Source: Dehalobacterium formicoaceticum (GTDB taxonomy: Bacteria; Bacillota; Dehalobacteriia; Dehalobacteriales; Dehalobacteriaceae). From it: a stretch of DNA of 64,000 bases. The notes under the pieces were generated by a model. That model was not told the DNA's origin. It saw only the letters and a program-made list of their open reading frames with translations, and searched no databases. The position numbers were made by a program, and so were the translations under genes. The DNA lies in assembly GCF_002224645.1 (NCBI RefSeq), contig NZ_CP022121.1, positions 3,006,501 through 3,070,500 of the forward strand. The letters are read 5' to 3'. Positions 17,146 through 27,186 of this stretch are shown here, piece after piece; within the stretch, counting starts at the first letter, position 1; each line of letters starts with the position of its first letter.

Positions 17146-18711
17146 TTAACCAATCTTTTTAATATAATCCCTGATCTGGGATAATTTCGATGTTAATTCA
17201 CTGCGCAGCATGGGCTGGAGAAGCTCCATAATTTGATCGTAAACATCATTGGGATATTCCAAAGGTCTCGGTTCCCAGCCGCAAACACTGGTCATAGGTT
17301 CTTTTCCTTCCAGCTCATAGCCCTCGCCCATGCTGGGCACAATGGCCTGAGCCTGATATTTTTCTTTCAGAATCTGAGCAAAATGCTCAGTTCCCTTTTC
17401 TTCCCCATGGGTTAAGAAGATGTACTCCGGGATCTTTTTAAATCCGTCCAGCCAATGCACCAATTCTTTTTGATCGGCATGAGCGGAGTAGCCTTCCAGC
17501 ATCAAAATCCGAGCTTTGACAACGACTTCCTCGCCATGAATTTTAACCTTTTTGGCACCGTCCACAATACGGCGGCCCAAGGTTCCTTCGGCTTGATAAC
17601 CGACAAAGATCACCGTACATTCTCTGCGCCAGAGATTGTGTTTAAGATGATGCTTAATGCGTCCTGCTTCTGCCATGCCGCTGGCAGAGATGATTAAAGC
17701 TCCGCTTTTAATCTTATTCAATGCCATGGATTCTTCGGCTGTATGAGAGTAATTGAGGTTTTTCAGATGGAAAGGACATCCCTGCCTTTCCTCCATGAAT
17801 TCCTTCGTTTCTTCATCAAAATACTGGGGATGTTTGCAAAAAATTTCTGTCGCTGCGATGGCTAAAGGGCTGTCAACATAAATGGATTGAGGATTGATTT
17901 TCCCATCGTCCATCAAGCGATTCAAAGTATATAACAGATCCTGGGTGCGATCCACGGCAAAAGCGGGAATGATAACATTACCGCCCCGTTGAAAGGTTTC
18001 ATTAATCGCTTGGGCCATGCGTTCATCATTATCTATGGGATCATCATGAAAGCGATCCCCATAGGTGGTTTCCAACACCAGGTAATTTGCTTCCTGAACG
18101 ATATAGGGATCATTTAAAATCGGTTGATTGCTTCTGCCTAAATCACCGGATAAGACCATCTTTTTAACTTGTTCGTTTTCTTCATAAACTAATTCCAGGA
18201 TCGAAGATCCTAAAATATGGCCGGCATCCCGAAAAGTTATTTTGATCCCCGGAGCAGGTTCAAATTCAAGGTTGTATGGTCTCTTCTCAAAAAAGCGGAC
18301 ACATGCTTCCGCATCTTGGGCCGTATAAATCGGCGTCAGTTCTTTTCCTCCGGACCGGCGTGCTTTTTTGTTCTTTCGTTCAACTTCCGATTCCTGAATA
18401 TAACCGCTGTCCGGGAGCATGATCTTGCATAATTCCACCGTCCCTGAGGTCCCATATGTTGGACCGGAAAAACCCGATTTATAAAGTTTGGGTAAAAGAC
18501 CGCTGTGGTCAATATGGGCATGGGTTAAGAGAACAAAATCAATCTCTCCGGGGTTAAAAGGAAATTCCCGGTAATTGTGTTCTTCTAAACTTTTGCTGCC
18601 TTGAAACATCCCGCAATCAATTAAAAATTTAGTCTGTTGGTGCTCCAATAAATAGCATGATCCTGTTACTACCCGTGCCGCTCCAAGAAATGAAATTTTA
18701 ATTTTTGCCAC
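17146..18711 (-). CDS. Beta-CASP metallo-beta-lactamase RNase-like hydrolase
   Basis: A 521-residue metallo-beta-lactamase fold protein with the zinc motif THAHIDHSG near residue 55, the beta-CASP insert and the C-terminal GYSAHADQ and THGEE motifs of the CPSF/YsiF-type RNA-specificity family. It is expected to cut RNA. I start it at the GTG at 18711, where GGAG lies five bases ahead and the protein begins like its family (KISFLGAARVVTGSCYL); an in-frame GTG at 18735 would add eight residues. It follows the aminotransferase gene by 48 bases and may be read from the same T-box leader. Confidence 0.86.
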   Translation of the reverse strand: MAKIKISFLGAARVVTGSCYLLEHQQTKFLIDCGMFQGSKSLEEHNYREFPFNPGEIDFVLLTHAHIDHSGLLPKLYKSGFSGPTYGTSGTVELCKIMLPDSGYIQESEVERKNKKARRSGGKELTPIYTAQDAEACVRFFEKRPYNLEFEPAPGIKITFRDAGHILGSSILELVYEENEQVKKMVLSGDLGRSNQPILNDPYIVQEANYLVLETTYGDRFHDDPIDNDERMAQAINETFQRGGNVIIPAFAVDRTQDLLYTLNRLMDDGKINPQSIYVDSPLAIAATEIFCKHPQYFDEETKEFMEERQGCPFHLKNLNYSHTAEESMALNKIKSGALIISASGMAEAGRIKHHLKHNLWRRECTVIFVGYQAEGTLGRRIVDGAKKVKIHGEEVVVKARILMLEGYSAHADQKELVHWLDGFKKIPEYIFLTHGEEKGTEHFAQILKEKYQAQAIVPSMGEGYELEGKEPMTSVCGWEPRPLEYPNDVYDQIMELLQPMLRSELTSKLSQIRDYIKKIG

Positions 18712-18759
18712 CCCCGCTCCATCTCCGGCAGTCACCTTAAGAATGACAGCAGCATTCCT

Positions 18760-19959
18760 TTAATTGTGACAGTCCTGGAGAGATGTTGTTATTCGCTTGG
18801 AAACAAACCGTTCCATTCTGTCCATCGCCAGAGTGATTTTTTTGATGGAAGAAGCATAAGAGCAACGCAGAAATCCTTCTCCGCAATCGGCAAAAGCACT
18901 ACCTGGTACGACAGCCACTTTTTCCTCCTTCAGCAATGCACCGGCGAATTCCTCAGAACTTAAACCGGTGTTTTGAATGGAAGGAAAAATATAGAATGCA
19001 CCCTTTGGTTCAAAAACTTCCAGACCCATATCCTGCATTCTTTTATAAATGATTCTCCTTCTTTGGTCATATTCCTCCCTCATACGATCAACTTCTTTCC
19101 GGCAGGAACGAAAGGCTTCGATCGCTGCCTTTTGACCCATGATCGGTGCACAAAGCATGGTATATTGGTGTATTTTGACCATATTCTCAATGAAATCTTC
19201 ATGGGCGCAGAGATAACCAATCCGCCAGCCCGTCATGGCAAAGGCTTTGGACATGCCGTTGATCAGGATGGTTCGGTCCCGCATCTCCGGCAAGGAGGCA
19301 ATACAGGTGTGCACCCCGTCATAGGTTAACTCGGCATAGATTTCATCAGAAACAACGATCAAATTATGTTTGACAATGACTTTGCAAAGGGCCGCTAATT
19401 CCTCCCCGGTCATTACCGCTCCGGTAGGATTATTGGGATAGCTTAAGATAATGGCCTTGGTCTTTGGCGTAATATAGGTCTCCAGCATTTGGGGAGTTAG
19501 CTTAAATTCATTTTCCACGGTGGTAGGTATCACCATTGGAATGGCACCGGTCAGAGCCACACATGGCTTATAGGACACATAGCAAGGTTCAGGAATTAAA
19601 ACCTCATCTCCCGGAGAACAAATTGTTCTCAAGGCAATGTCTACCGCTTCACTGGCGCCCACCGTGACGATGATTTCTTTTTTTTCATCGTAAGCAACAC
19701 CAAATCTTTGATCCAGATATTGAGCAATCTCATAACGAAGTTCCGGCAGGCCATAATTGGATGTATACATAGTATAGCCCTTTTCCAGAGAGTAGACACA
19801 GGCTTCCCGCACATGCCAGGGAGATACAAAATCCGGTTCTCCAACCCCTAAAGAGATCACATCTTTCATTTCTGTTACAAGATCAAAAAATTTTCTGATC
19901 CCCGATGGGGGAAGATCCCTCACCCCGGGGGTGATAAAATCCTGAGGATTGAAGCTCAT
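18760..19959 (-). CDS. Class I PLP aminotransferase, possibly alanine aminotransferase
   Basis: A 399-residue fold-type I aminotransferase of the aspartate-aminotransferase Ib group, with SYPNNPTGA and the PLP lysine in GMSKAFAMTGWRIGY. Class alone does not fix the substrate. The gene overlaps the preceding lrp gene (ATGA at 19956-19959), and the shared leader is a T-box whose specifier appears to be GCC, an alanine codon. This favours alanine formation from pyruvate, which is inference. Confidence 0.88.
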   Translation of the reverse strand: MSFNPQDFITPGVRDLPPSGIRKFFDLVTEMKDVISLGVGEPDFVSPWHVREACVYSLEKGYTMYTSNYGLPELRYEIAQYLDQRFGVAYDEKKEIIVTVGASEAVDIALRTICSPGDEVLIPEPCYVSYKPCVALTGAIPMVIPTTVENEFKLTPQMLETYITPKTKAIILSYPNNPTGAVMTGEELAALCKVIVKHNLIVVSDEIYAELTYDGVHTCIASLPEMRDRTILINGMSKAFAMTGWRIGYLCAHEDFIENMVKIHQYTMLCAPIMGQKAAIEAFRSCRKEVDRMREEYDQRRRIIYKRMQDMGLEVFEPKGAFYIFPSIQNTGLSSEEFAGALLKEEKVAVVPGSAFADCGEGFLRCSYASSIKKITLAMDRMERFVSKRITTSLQDCHN

Positions 19960-20450
19960 GGGCTGACCAGCTCCCTTCGGTCCTCATATTCATCTTCATA
20001 AACAACACCCGCCACCTTGTATCTTTTTAAAACAAAGTGGGTACTGGTGCCTAAGACCCCATCAATACTGGAAAGCTTCTGAGAAACGAATGAAGCTACT
20101 TCCTTCATGCTCTTTCCTTCAATGGAAACAGAAAGATCATAATCTCCGGAAATCAATGATACGGAACGCACTTCGGGAAAGCGGTAAATTCTCTGGGCCA
20201 CCGCGTCAAAACCAACTTCCCTTTGAGGTGCAACTTTGACATCAATAATGGCTACCGACTCCTCCAAGCCCGCCTTTTCCCAATTTACCACAGCAGAATA
20301 TTTTAAGATGATTTTTTCGTCTTCTAATTCCCTGATGATCTCTTCTACTTCTGAGGCACTGAGATCCACCATGACTGCCAATTGTTCGAAAGGAATTCTG
20401 CCATTGGACTCTAAAATTTTCAAGATCTTTTCTCTCATATTCTCTCTCAT
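19956..20450 (-). CDS. Lrp/AsnC-family regulator
   Basis: A 164-residue Lrp-type protein with an N-terminal winged helix (residues about 1-60) and a C-terminal RAM ligand domain (VRSVSLISGDYDLSVSIEG). I start it at the ATG at 20450, seven bases after GGAGG; two further in-frame ATGs lie upstream of that ribosome site. It is co-translated with the aminotransferase and lies directly under the T-box, so it likely senses an amino acid linked to that enzyme. Confidence 0.87.
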   Translation of the reverse strand: MRENMREKILKILESNGRIPFEQLAVMVDLSASEVEEIIRELEDEKIILKYSAVVNWEKAGLEESVAIIDVKVAPQREVGFDAVAQRIYRFPEVRSVSLISGDYDLSVSIEGKSMKEVASFVSQKLSSIDGVLGTSTHFVLKRYKVAGVVYEDEYEDRRELVSP

Positions 20451-20474
20451 ATCATACCCTCCATTCATCAAATT

Positions 20475-20715
20475 AAAAGCCCCTCATCCCGGTAAAGGGA
20501 CGAGAGGCTTATGCTCGTGGTACCACCCTAATTCATCGTATCAAAGAAAATTCCCTGAAACGAAGCTTTGAGTCAGATAACGGTTTTACCCGAAAAGAAC
20601 TAATCGGCGGCTGCCTTTCATTCTTCCCCTCCGGGGCGGCTGTTCAGATGATTTGCCTGCCGGTTTTCCACCATCCCCGGCTCTCTGCCAGTGCTGCCTC
20701 ATCTTACTTTTCCCT
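20475..20715 (-). promoter_or_regulatory. T-box riboswitch, predicted alanine specificity
   Basis: The minus strand has the conserved T-box word GGGTGGTACCACG (20516-20528) and then a terminator stem with arms of about 14 bases (20475-20510) ending in TTTT. Upstream is stem I with an AGAGAGCCGG region. Aligning the specifier loop with the tyrS T-box of this window (TAC then ATCCCGGAG) gives GCC then GCCCCGGAG, so the specifier at 20638-20640 would be GCC, alanine. Uncharged tRNA-Ala would open the leader for lrp and the aminotransferase. Confidence 0.82.
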
Positions 20716-20786
20716 GTCATTGGGTTTGAATATGCAATTTTGAATTATTTTATCACCCGGTCCCAGGGATGTCAATTAATTTTCTG

Positions 20787-22361
20787 TTATTTTTTGTCTG
20801 CTGCAGGTGCATCCTTTTGAGTTTCCGTTAAGCCCAAACGTTCCGCAGAGTGATCTTTCCCGGTATAGAAGTTAATCCAGGAAGATGTCTGGTGCAGATC
20901 CCAGTTGCAGGGAGCAATCTTATAGGTGTCTAACTGATCTTCCTGACCGTAATCCTTCAAGCGGGAATAAACACGCACATAAATACATTTCTTTTCATTG
21001 GGATAAACTTCACACCAGCCGTTAAAACTGCCCCCGCATGCTCCGTTACGCTGATTTTTGGGACATTGGGACATGGGGCAAACATAAGCAATATCCATGA
21101 GGGCACAGTCGCCGCAGTCTTTGCAATCATAGAGCATTACCTTTGCCAGATGCTCTATGGTATGATAAGGCCGTTCCAAACTCTTCCCATCCACCTTTTT
21201 GGAAACATTTTTCATCAGTCCAAAGAAATTCTTGCCCGGTTCAAACATCATGCTATGAACAAGTCGTGAAATACGATAGGTGAATTCCACTTCCGTGTCC
21301 AAAGGACGTCCTTTCCGCTGCGTGGGTATTTCTGTATTCAAGCCGGTTTTGTAATCCTTTTCGTAATAGTAGAAACCGTTATCCATGGGGAAGTCAAATT
21401 CTGGTAAAAGGTCCATCCAATTGGCACTTAATTCTTCCCCTTTATCAATAATATATTCTACCTGTTCATATTTAATGTTATGTCCGCCGATATGAACGCC
21501 GGCATAACCCATTCCTTTCATGAAAGCATACATCTTAGCAGCTCTGAGCAGACGTTCTGCTGCGCCCTTATCCTCAGCCTGTCGTTCTTCATCCAGTTTT
21601 GCCAGCAGCTTGTCCGTCACAACACATCCGGGCAGTTGGTTCTGATTCATAATGCGCGCTGCTCCGTAAGGAAGAATATAAATGTTGCCTACCACAGGTA
21701 CATCAAGATTATTCAGTTTCATAAATTGAATCAATTCATGGAATTTCCTGGCATCAAAACCTAATTGAGGCACAATAAACTGGGCTCCGGAAGCCACTTT
21801 TTTCTTTAACTTATAATACTGAACCATTTGTTCTGCTTCGTTGGCTTTAAAGGGTGATACGGCGGCACCGGCAAAGAAATCACTGGCCTGGTGCTTGATC
21901 ATTCCTTTCATCCCCGGATACTCCAAACCATTGTTCATATCACGAATCAGAGATAAGACATGTGTGGGATCAAGGTCAAAAACAGGTTTAGGTCTGCCTT
22001 CAAAGCCGGATACAGGATAATCACCGGTCATCACCAAAAGATTGCGTACACCTGCCCGATCCAGGGCATAAAGCTGACTCTCCATTTGGTTACGGTTTTT
22101 ATCTTTGCAAGTAAAATGCACCAAAGGCTCAATACCTTTTTTCAAAATTTCTTCACCCAGATAATCAGCCATCATTGCCGGATTGCCACCGGGATTATCC
22201 GTAATCGTTAACGCGTGTACCTTACCACCTTTAGCAGCTGCTTCTGCTGCTGCCAATGCACTTTCTTGAGATTTTTCTCTGGAACCTCTGCCCGGAACCA
22301 ATTCCCAGGTGACAGACATAGTATTGGGATCCAGTAATGATTTTTTAAAACGATTTTCCAC
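20787..22361 (-). CDS. metF: Methylenetetrahydrofolate reductase, MetF-MetV fusion
   Basis: The 524-residue protein has an N-terminal MetF barrel (about 1-310; TWELVPGRG, LTITDNPGGNP, MTGDYP) that reduces methylene-THF to methyl-THF. The C-terminal part carries a MetV-type cysteine block (about 420-475) beginning CKDCGDC, with CPMSQCPK, CGGSFNGWC and a final KKC. MetF and MetV are separate subunits in several acetogens. The start is GTG at 22361 behind AAGGAGG. It lies on the acs strand, about 310 bases after acsE, and supplies its methyl-THF. Confidence 0.9.
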   Translation of the reverse strand: MENRFKKSLLDPNTMSVTWELVPGRGSREKSQESALAAAEAAAKGGKVHALTITDNPGGNPAMMADYLGEEILKKGIEPLVHFTCKDKNRNQMESQLYALDRAGVRNLLVMTGDYPVSGFEGRPKPVFDLDPTHVLSLIRDMNNGLEYPGMKGMIKHQASDFFAGAAVSPFKANEAEQMVQYYKLKKKVASGAQFIVPQLGFDARKFHELIQFMKLNNLDVPVVGNIYILPYGAARIMNQNQLPGCVVTDKLLAKLDEERQAEDKGAAERLLRAAKMYAFMKGMGYAGVHIGGHNIKYEQVEYIIDKGEELSANWMDLLPEFDFPMDNGFYYYEKDYKTGLNTEIPTQRKGRPLDTEVEFTYRISRLVHSMMFEPGKNFFGLMKNVSKKVDGKSLERPYHTIEHLAKVMLYDCKDCGDCALMDIAYVCPMSQCPKNQRNGACGGSFNGWCEVYPNEKKCIYVRVYSRLKDYGQEDQLDTYKIAPCNWDLHQTSSWINFYTGKDHSAERLGLTETQKDAPAADKK

Positions 22362-22673
22362 TTTATTTCCTCCTTACTACAAGTAATAATCAATTTATTA
22401 TCCATTGTACCATAAACATATCTATAAATAATGCGGTAAATTTTTTCTAAATCCTCTTTTTTTAATCTTTTTTTTTAAATAATTTAAATATTCTTTTCCT
22501 TGATAAGAAAGCCCCTCTGATCATCATAATTTTTTACTATCCCTATGTTCCAGACTTAGTGCGCAAGGCAAGCAGGTTCTTGAGGCAGATGGAGTTTTTG
22601 AAGGCAGGATCAAGTTTTGGAAATTTGAAAAGCCCCTCCTTGCGGATGGGGCTTTTTATTCTATGGGTCTGTT
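22362..22673 (-). other. Gap between acsE and metF with terminator
   Basis: At 22631-22661 a hairpin with arms AAAAGCCCC/GGGGCTTTT closes the acs unit; it has T-runs on both strands. A second copy of the word GGGGCTTTC, read on the minus strand, lies at about 22505-22515. No gene was seen in between. metF therefore probably has its own promoter. Confidence 0.55.
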
Positions 22674-23462
<789 letters not shown>

Positions 23463-23498
23463 TCAGACAAACCTCCTTATTTTATTATTTGGGAAAAT

Positions 23499-24464
23499 TT
23501 ATTTTGTTTCCATTAACTGTTCAATATGTTTCTTTGTTGCTTGCACAGCCTGAGGATGTCTCATGCAGAGGATATCTGCGCCCCCTTGAATTAAAGCAGC
23601 AGATGTCATGGCTTCCCATGCCGGACCTCTTTCGGCTTGAATACCCCATTGGGGGAAGTCTTCTTCACTGGCCCATGCTTCTTTTGCTCTCCATGCTTCA
23701 AATCCTACGGTAACAATCATCGGCATTGCCAACATCTTGTCGCTTTGCAAGGCACCCATGCGACCGCGTTCCATAATCGAGTACACATATTCAATTCCAT
23801 AACCCAGACCGGCAATCATGGGATCGATAACAATGCGATCAGTAGGCATATTCATTTCAGTGATCAGGATATTCAACTGTTTGCAGATGTTAATATCAAG
23901 GGGAGATCTGGCAATAATGGAATGCCCTCCGCCTAAACATGCTGCCACAAGAGATTTATAGTCTTCTTGTTCCGCTACACCAAGAAGTAAATTTTCCCCT
24001 GCCGCTTCTTCGGCAACCTTGGCCATCACATCATGGTCTTTTTCCAAATCTCCGCAACCCACTACGATTAAAGGAACACTGACAGCGGCTAAAATATCTT
24101 TTACTGTCTTGGCACATTCTTCAGGCGATTTATTCGCTCCATCGGGATCTGCCCCATCCAGTGCCACATAGATAACATCCGCACCCCATTCTTCAACACA
24201 TTTTTTTGCCCAGAGTGCAGGGTCTTTCACTACATCACCCAAATCTTTCATTAAAGCTTCCGGCCAGCTGGGTTCAATGTCAACAACCTCCATAGCGATA
24301 ATAGGACGATTGGGCATTGATCCTTCATAATGCTGAAAAGGCAAGGTTGCTTCTCCGCCAACTGTAATACTGACAGAACGAGTTCCTCCTTGTTCCTTGG
24401 TGGCCCCGAGCACAACTGATCCTACCTGACTGGCATATCTTTCCTTTAAAAGTTGTACAGCCAT
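23499..24464 (-). CDS. acsD: Corrinoid iron-sulfur protein, small subunit
   Basis: The 321-residue small subunit forms a TIM-barrel heterodimer with AcsC and helps bind the cobamide that carries the methyl group. The stretches [20 protein letters not shown] and [13 protein letters not shown] fit the family. It has AGAAAGGAG ahead of the ATG and lies 36 bases upstream of acsE. Confidence 0.93.
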   Translation of the reverse strand: MAVQLLKERYASQVGSVVLGATKEQGGTRSVSITVGGEATLPFQHYEGSMPNRPIIAMEVVDIEPSWPEALMKDLGDVVKDPALWAKKCVEEWGADVIYVALDGADPDGANKSPEECAKTVKDILAAVSVPLIVVGCGDLEKDHDVMAKVAEEAAGENLLLGVAEQEDYKSLVAACLGGGHSIIARSPLDINICKQLNILITEMNMPTDRIVIDPMIAGLGYGIEYVYSIMERGRMGALQSDKMLAMPMIVTVGFEAWRAKEAWASEEDFPQWGIQAERGPAWEAMTSAALIQGGADILCMRHPQAVQATKKHIEQLMETK

Positions 24465-24502
24465 TGCAAACGCTCCTTTCTATATCTTTCAATATTTAAC
24501 CA

Positions 24503-25255
24503 TTAAAATCCTGCTTTTTCTAAAATTTCGTAAACAGCTTTTACAGCCGGTGATTCGGCGGGTAACTCATACAAGGGCTTTCCCGAGGCATCAAACTGGA
24601 GCACATTTTCGTCGTAGGGTATCCATCCAATCATTTCCAATCTCGTCTCCCCAATAGCAGGTTTTAGTTCTTCCATGATCTCCGGAGTTCCTTTGGTAAC
24701 GATTAAATGTGTTTTCCCTATTTTTGATTTCAGCTTTTGCACCAATTCTCCCAGCCTGCCTGCCGTACGAATACCTCTCACGGAAGCATCACTGATCACG
24801 AAGAGCTGATCCACATCCTTAAGGATTCCCCGGCTGATATGCTCCATACCGGCTTCGTTGTCAGTCATCATATAATCATAGTTTTTTTCCAGCAGTTCCA
24901 TATACTTGCGCAGCAGATCATTGGGATAACAATAGCATCCCGGTCCCTGAGGACCTCCCATGGCCAAAAGATCCACCTTTTTTGTTTCAACCAGGGATTG
25001 CTGCAATTTATACTCAATAAAGGTCTCTTTGGTCATACCTACCGGCAGTGCCTTCGGATCCTTCGTTTGTTCAATTAATTGAGAAATTGTGGTGGCAACT
25101 TCCATCCCCAACGCCTCGTTTAAGTTTGCGTTAGGATCTGCATCCACTGCCAAAACTGTGCCACGATTCTTTTCAATCAGGTACCGGATTGCCAAGGCAG
25201 AAAATGTAGTTTTTCCGGTACCTCCTTTGCCGACAACTGCAATATGTGTTGACAT
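24503..25255 (-). CDS. acsF: CooC/AcsF-type nickel-insertion ATPase (second copy)
   Basis: A 250-residue MinD-type ATPase with the deviant Walker A GKGGTGKTT, the DADPNAN switch and the CYC pair of CooC proteins (GCYCYPND). Its place between acsV and acsD is that of AcsF, the acetyl-CoA synthase maturation factor in Moorella; sequence alone does not separate AcsF from CooC. I start it at the ATG at 25255; the frame is open to a TTG at 25267 but no ribosome site supports that. Confidence 0.85.
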   Translation of the reverse strand: MSTHIAVVGKGGTGKTTFSALAIRYLIEKNRGTVLAVDADPNANLNEALGMEVATTISQLIEQTKDPKALPVGMTKETFIEYKLQQSLVETKKVDLLAMGGPQGPGCYCYPNDLLRKYMELLEKNYDYMMTDNEAGMEHISRGILKDVDQLFVISDASVRGIRTAGRLGELVQKLKSKIGKTHLIVTKGTPEIMEELKPAIGETRLEMIGWIPYDENVLQFDASGKPLYELPAESPAVKAVYEILEKAGF

Positions 25256-25280
25256 AACAATTACCAACCACCTATCCTAA

Positions 25281-27176
25281 TCATATTTGAACGGAAGGAA
25301 ACAAAGAAAAATCCGTATGAGGTAAAAACAAAGCGGAAACATATTCATCCATAAAAGCATTCCCAATGGAAAGCTCCAGGTATGTCATGCTGCGGCCAAT
25401 TTCCTCAGCATACCGGAAGGCTTCCTTGGATAACAGTGCTAATTGAGCTCCTTTTAAGGAACTATTCCCAATAAACTCATATTTTTCTGCAGGAAGATCC
25501 GGCAGAAGACCGATGCGCACAGAGTCAGGAACATTTAAATAATTGCCAAATCCACCGGCGATTAATATTTTATCAATCGCTTCAATAGGCATGTCTGCCA
25601 TGCTTAACATAATTCTTACCCCGGCAAAAATTGCCCCTTTGGCACGAATCAAGTTTTTAATATCACTTTCCGTAATCACAATGTCCTGATCAATACCGGA
25701 CTCTGCCGCAAAAGCCAAAATAAACTCAGGGCCATCGTCCCCCCTTTTGATTCTGGGGATATCCAAATCCTGCATTTTGCCGGAGCGGTCAATAATCCCG
25801 GCTTCTCTTAGTTTCGATAAACAATCGATCAATCCGGAACCACAAATCCCTACCGGCGGGGTATCTCCAATGGTCTTATAAGCTACATGATAGGTCTCCT
25901 TGTCAATGGCTACCCGTTCAATGGCTCCGGCCATAGCCCGCATCCCATAGGCGATACCGCCTCCTTCAAAGGCCGGTCCCGCAGAACAGGCACAACACAT
26001 TAACCAATCTTGGTTCCCTAATACCATTTCACCATTGGTGCCGATATCAACGAAAAGAGTCAGCTCTTCATGCTTGGCAACCTCAGCCACCAAAGTGCCC
26101 GAAACAATGTCTCCGCCCACATAGCTTGCCACCGCGGGAAAACTTAATACCATTCCTTCAGGATTGATGCTTAGTCCCAGGTCCTTAGCTTTTACAATTG
26201 GGTACTGACTTGCTGCAGGAATATATGGCTCCAAACGGATATACTTGGGGCTGATGCCCAAAAACAATTGGCTCATTGTCGTATTCCCTGCAACAACAGC
26301 CACAGGAATCTCTTCCATACTGATATCTTGTTCTTCAAAAATTTTATTTAACAAATCATTGATCGTTTCCATAACGACCTGTTGTAATTTTTCCGTGCCG
26401 TTATTTTCATCCGCATATACAATACGGGTAATCACGTCATCACCAAAATCCGCTTGCCGGTTATAGGTACCTTGTCTGGCCACAACCGCTCCGGATGATA
26501 AATCAATGAGGGTTACAGCGATGGTGGTCGTGCCCACATCAATGGCAACCCCATAGGCAGGAGCATCATCTTGTCCCGATGTCACCCGTACGATTTCCTG
26601 ACCTTCTTCCAGATCGGCAATGGTAACTGTTATTTTCCAGTCGCCCGCGCGCAAAATGTCAGGCAGTGTCTTTAATACTGCGTTGGAGACGGTTAATCTC
26701 TCCGTTGCCATATGCTTCTTTAATTCTGTGATTAATCGAGCGTAATCGCTGGCATTTTCCGTCAAAGTGGGCGGGGGTAATTCCAGAGATATTTTTTTTG
26801 CTAACGCATTTAAAGGAAAATCCCCTAAAATATCTAGTTTGCCTTCTGAAACAATCCCTTCCTGTTGATCATCCAGGAAAACCTGATGCTCGTGGAGGCG
26901 AAATTCCATAGGAATTTCCACACTGAGATCACTTTCCACCATAGCATTGCAGGCCAAGATATAGCCTTGCTCCTTGAGATCCTTGGGAATATTCCCCTGT
27001 CCCCCGGATATCTTTCCCTCAGTTACTTTTACGGTACATTTTCCGCAGGTACCTTTGCCACCACAGGTACTTTTTACATGAATACCTGCCTGCCGTGCCG
27101 CTTCCAGCAGTGAGATGCCGGCATCCACTTCAACTTTAATGTCATCCGGTAAAAAAACCACAGAATATTTTTCCAT
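25281..27176 (-). CDS. acsV: Reductive activator of the corrinoid iron-sulfur protein
   Basis: The 631-residue protein has an N-terminal 2Fe-2S ferredoxin domain (CGGKGTCGKC, then a distant Cys in ILACNAM), a linker, and a C-terminal ASKHA-type ATPase part with GVAIDVGTTTIAVTL, ADFGDDVITR and IAGGFGNYL. Such RACo proteins use ATP to reduce inactive Co(II) corrinoid back to Co(I). The ATG at 27176 has AAGGAG six bases ahead; the frame runs 26 codons further back into acsC without a ribosome site. It sits 10 bases after acsC. Confidence 0.92.
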   Translation of the reverse strand: MEKYSVVFLPDDIKVEVDAGISLLEAARQAGIHVKSTCGGKGTCGKCTVKVTEGKISGGQGNIPKDLKEQGYILACNAMVESDLSVEIPMEFRLHEHQVFLDDQQEGIVSEGKLDILGDFPLNALAKKISLELPPPTLTENASDYARLITELKKHMATERLTVSNAVLKTLPDILRAGDWKITVTIADLEEGQEIVRVTSGQDDAPAYGVAIDVGTTTIAVTLIDLSSGAVVARQGTYNRQADFGDDVITRIVYADENNGTEKLQQVVMETINDLLNKIFEEQDISMEEIPVAVVAGNTTMSQLFLGISPKYIRLEPYIPAASQYPIVKAKDLGLSINPEGMVLSFPAVASYVGGDIVSGTLVAEVAKHEELTLFVDIGTNGEMVLGNQDWLMCCACSAGPAFEGGGIAYGMRAMAGAIERVAIDKETYHVAYKTIGDTPPVGICGSGLIDCLSKLREAGIIDRSGKMQDLDIPRIKRGDDGPEFILAFAAESGIDQDIVITESDIKNLIRAKGAIFAGVRIMLSMADMPIEAIDKILIAGGFGNYLNVPDSVRIGLLPDLPAEKYEFIGNSSLKGAQLALLSKEAFRYAEEIGRSMTYLELSIGNAFMDEYVSALFLPHTDFSLFPSVQI

Positions 27177-27186
27177 CTTATACTCC

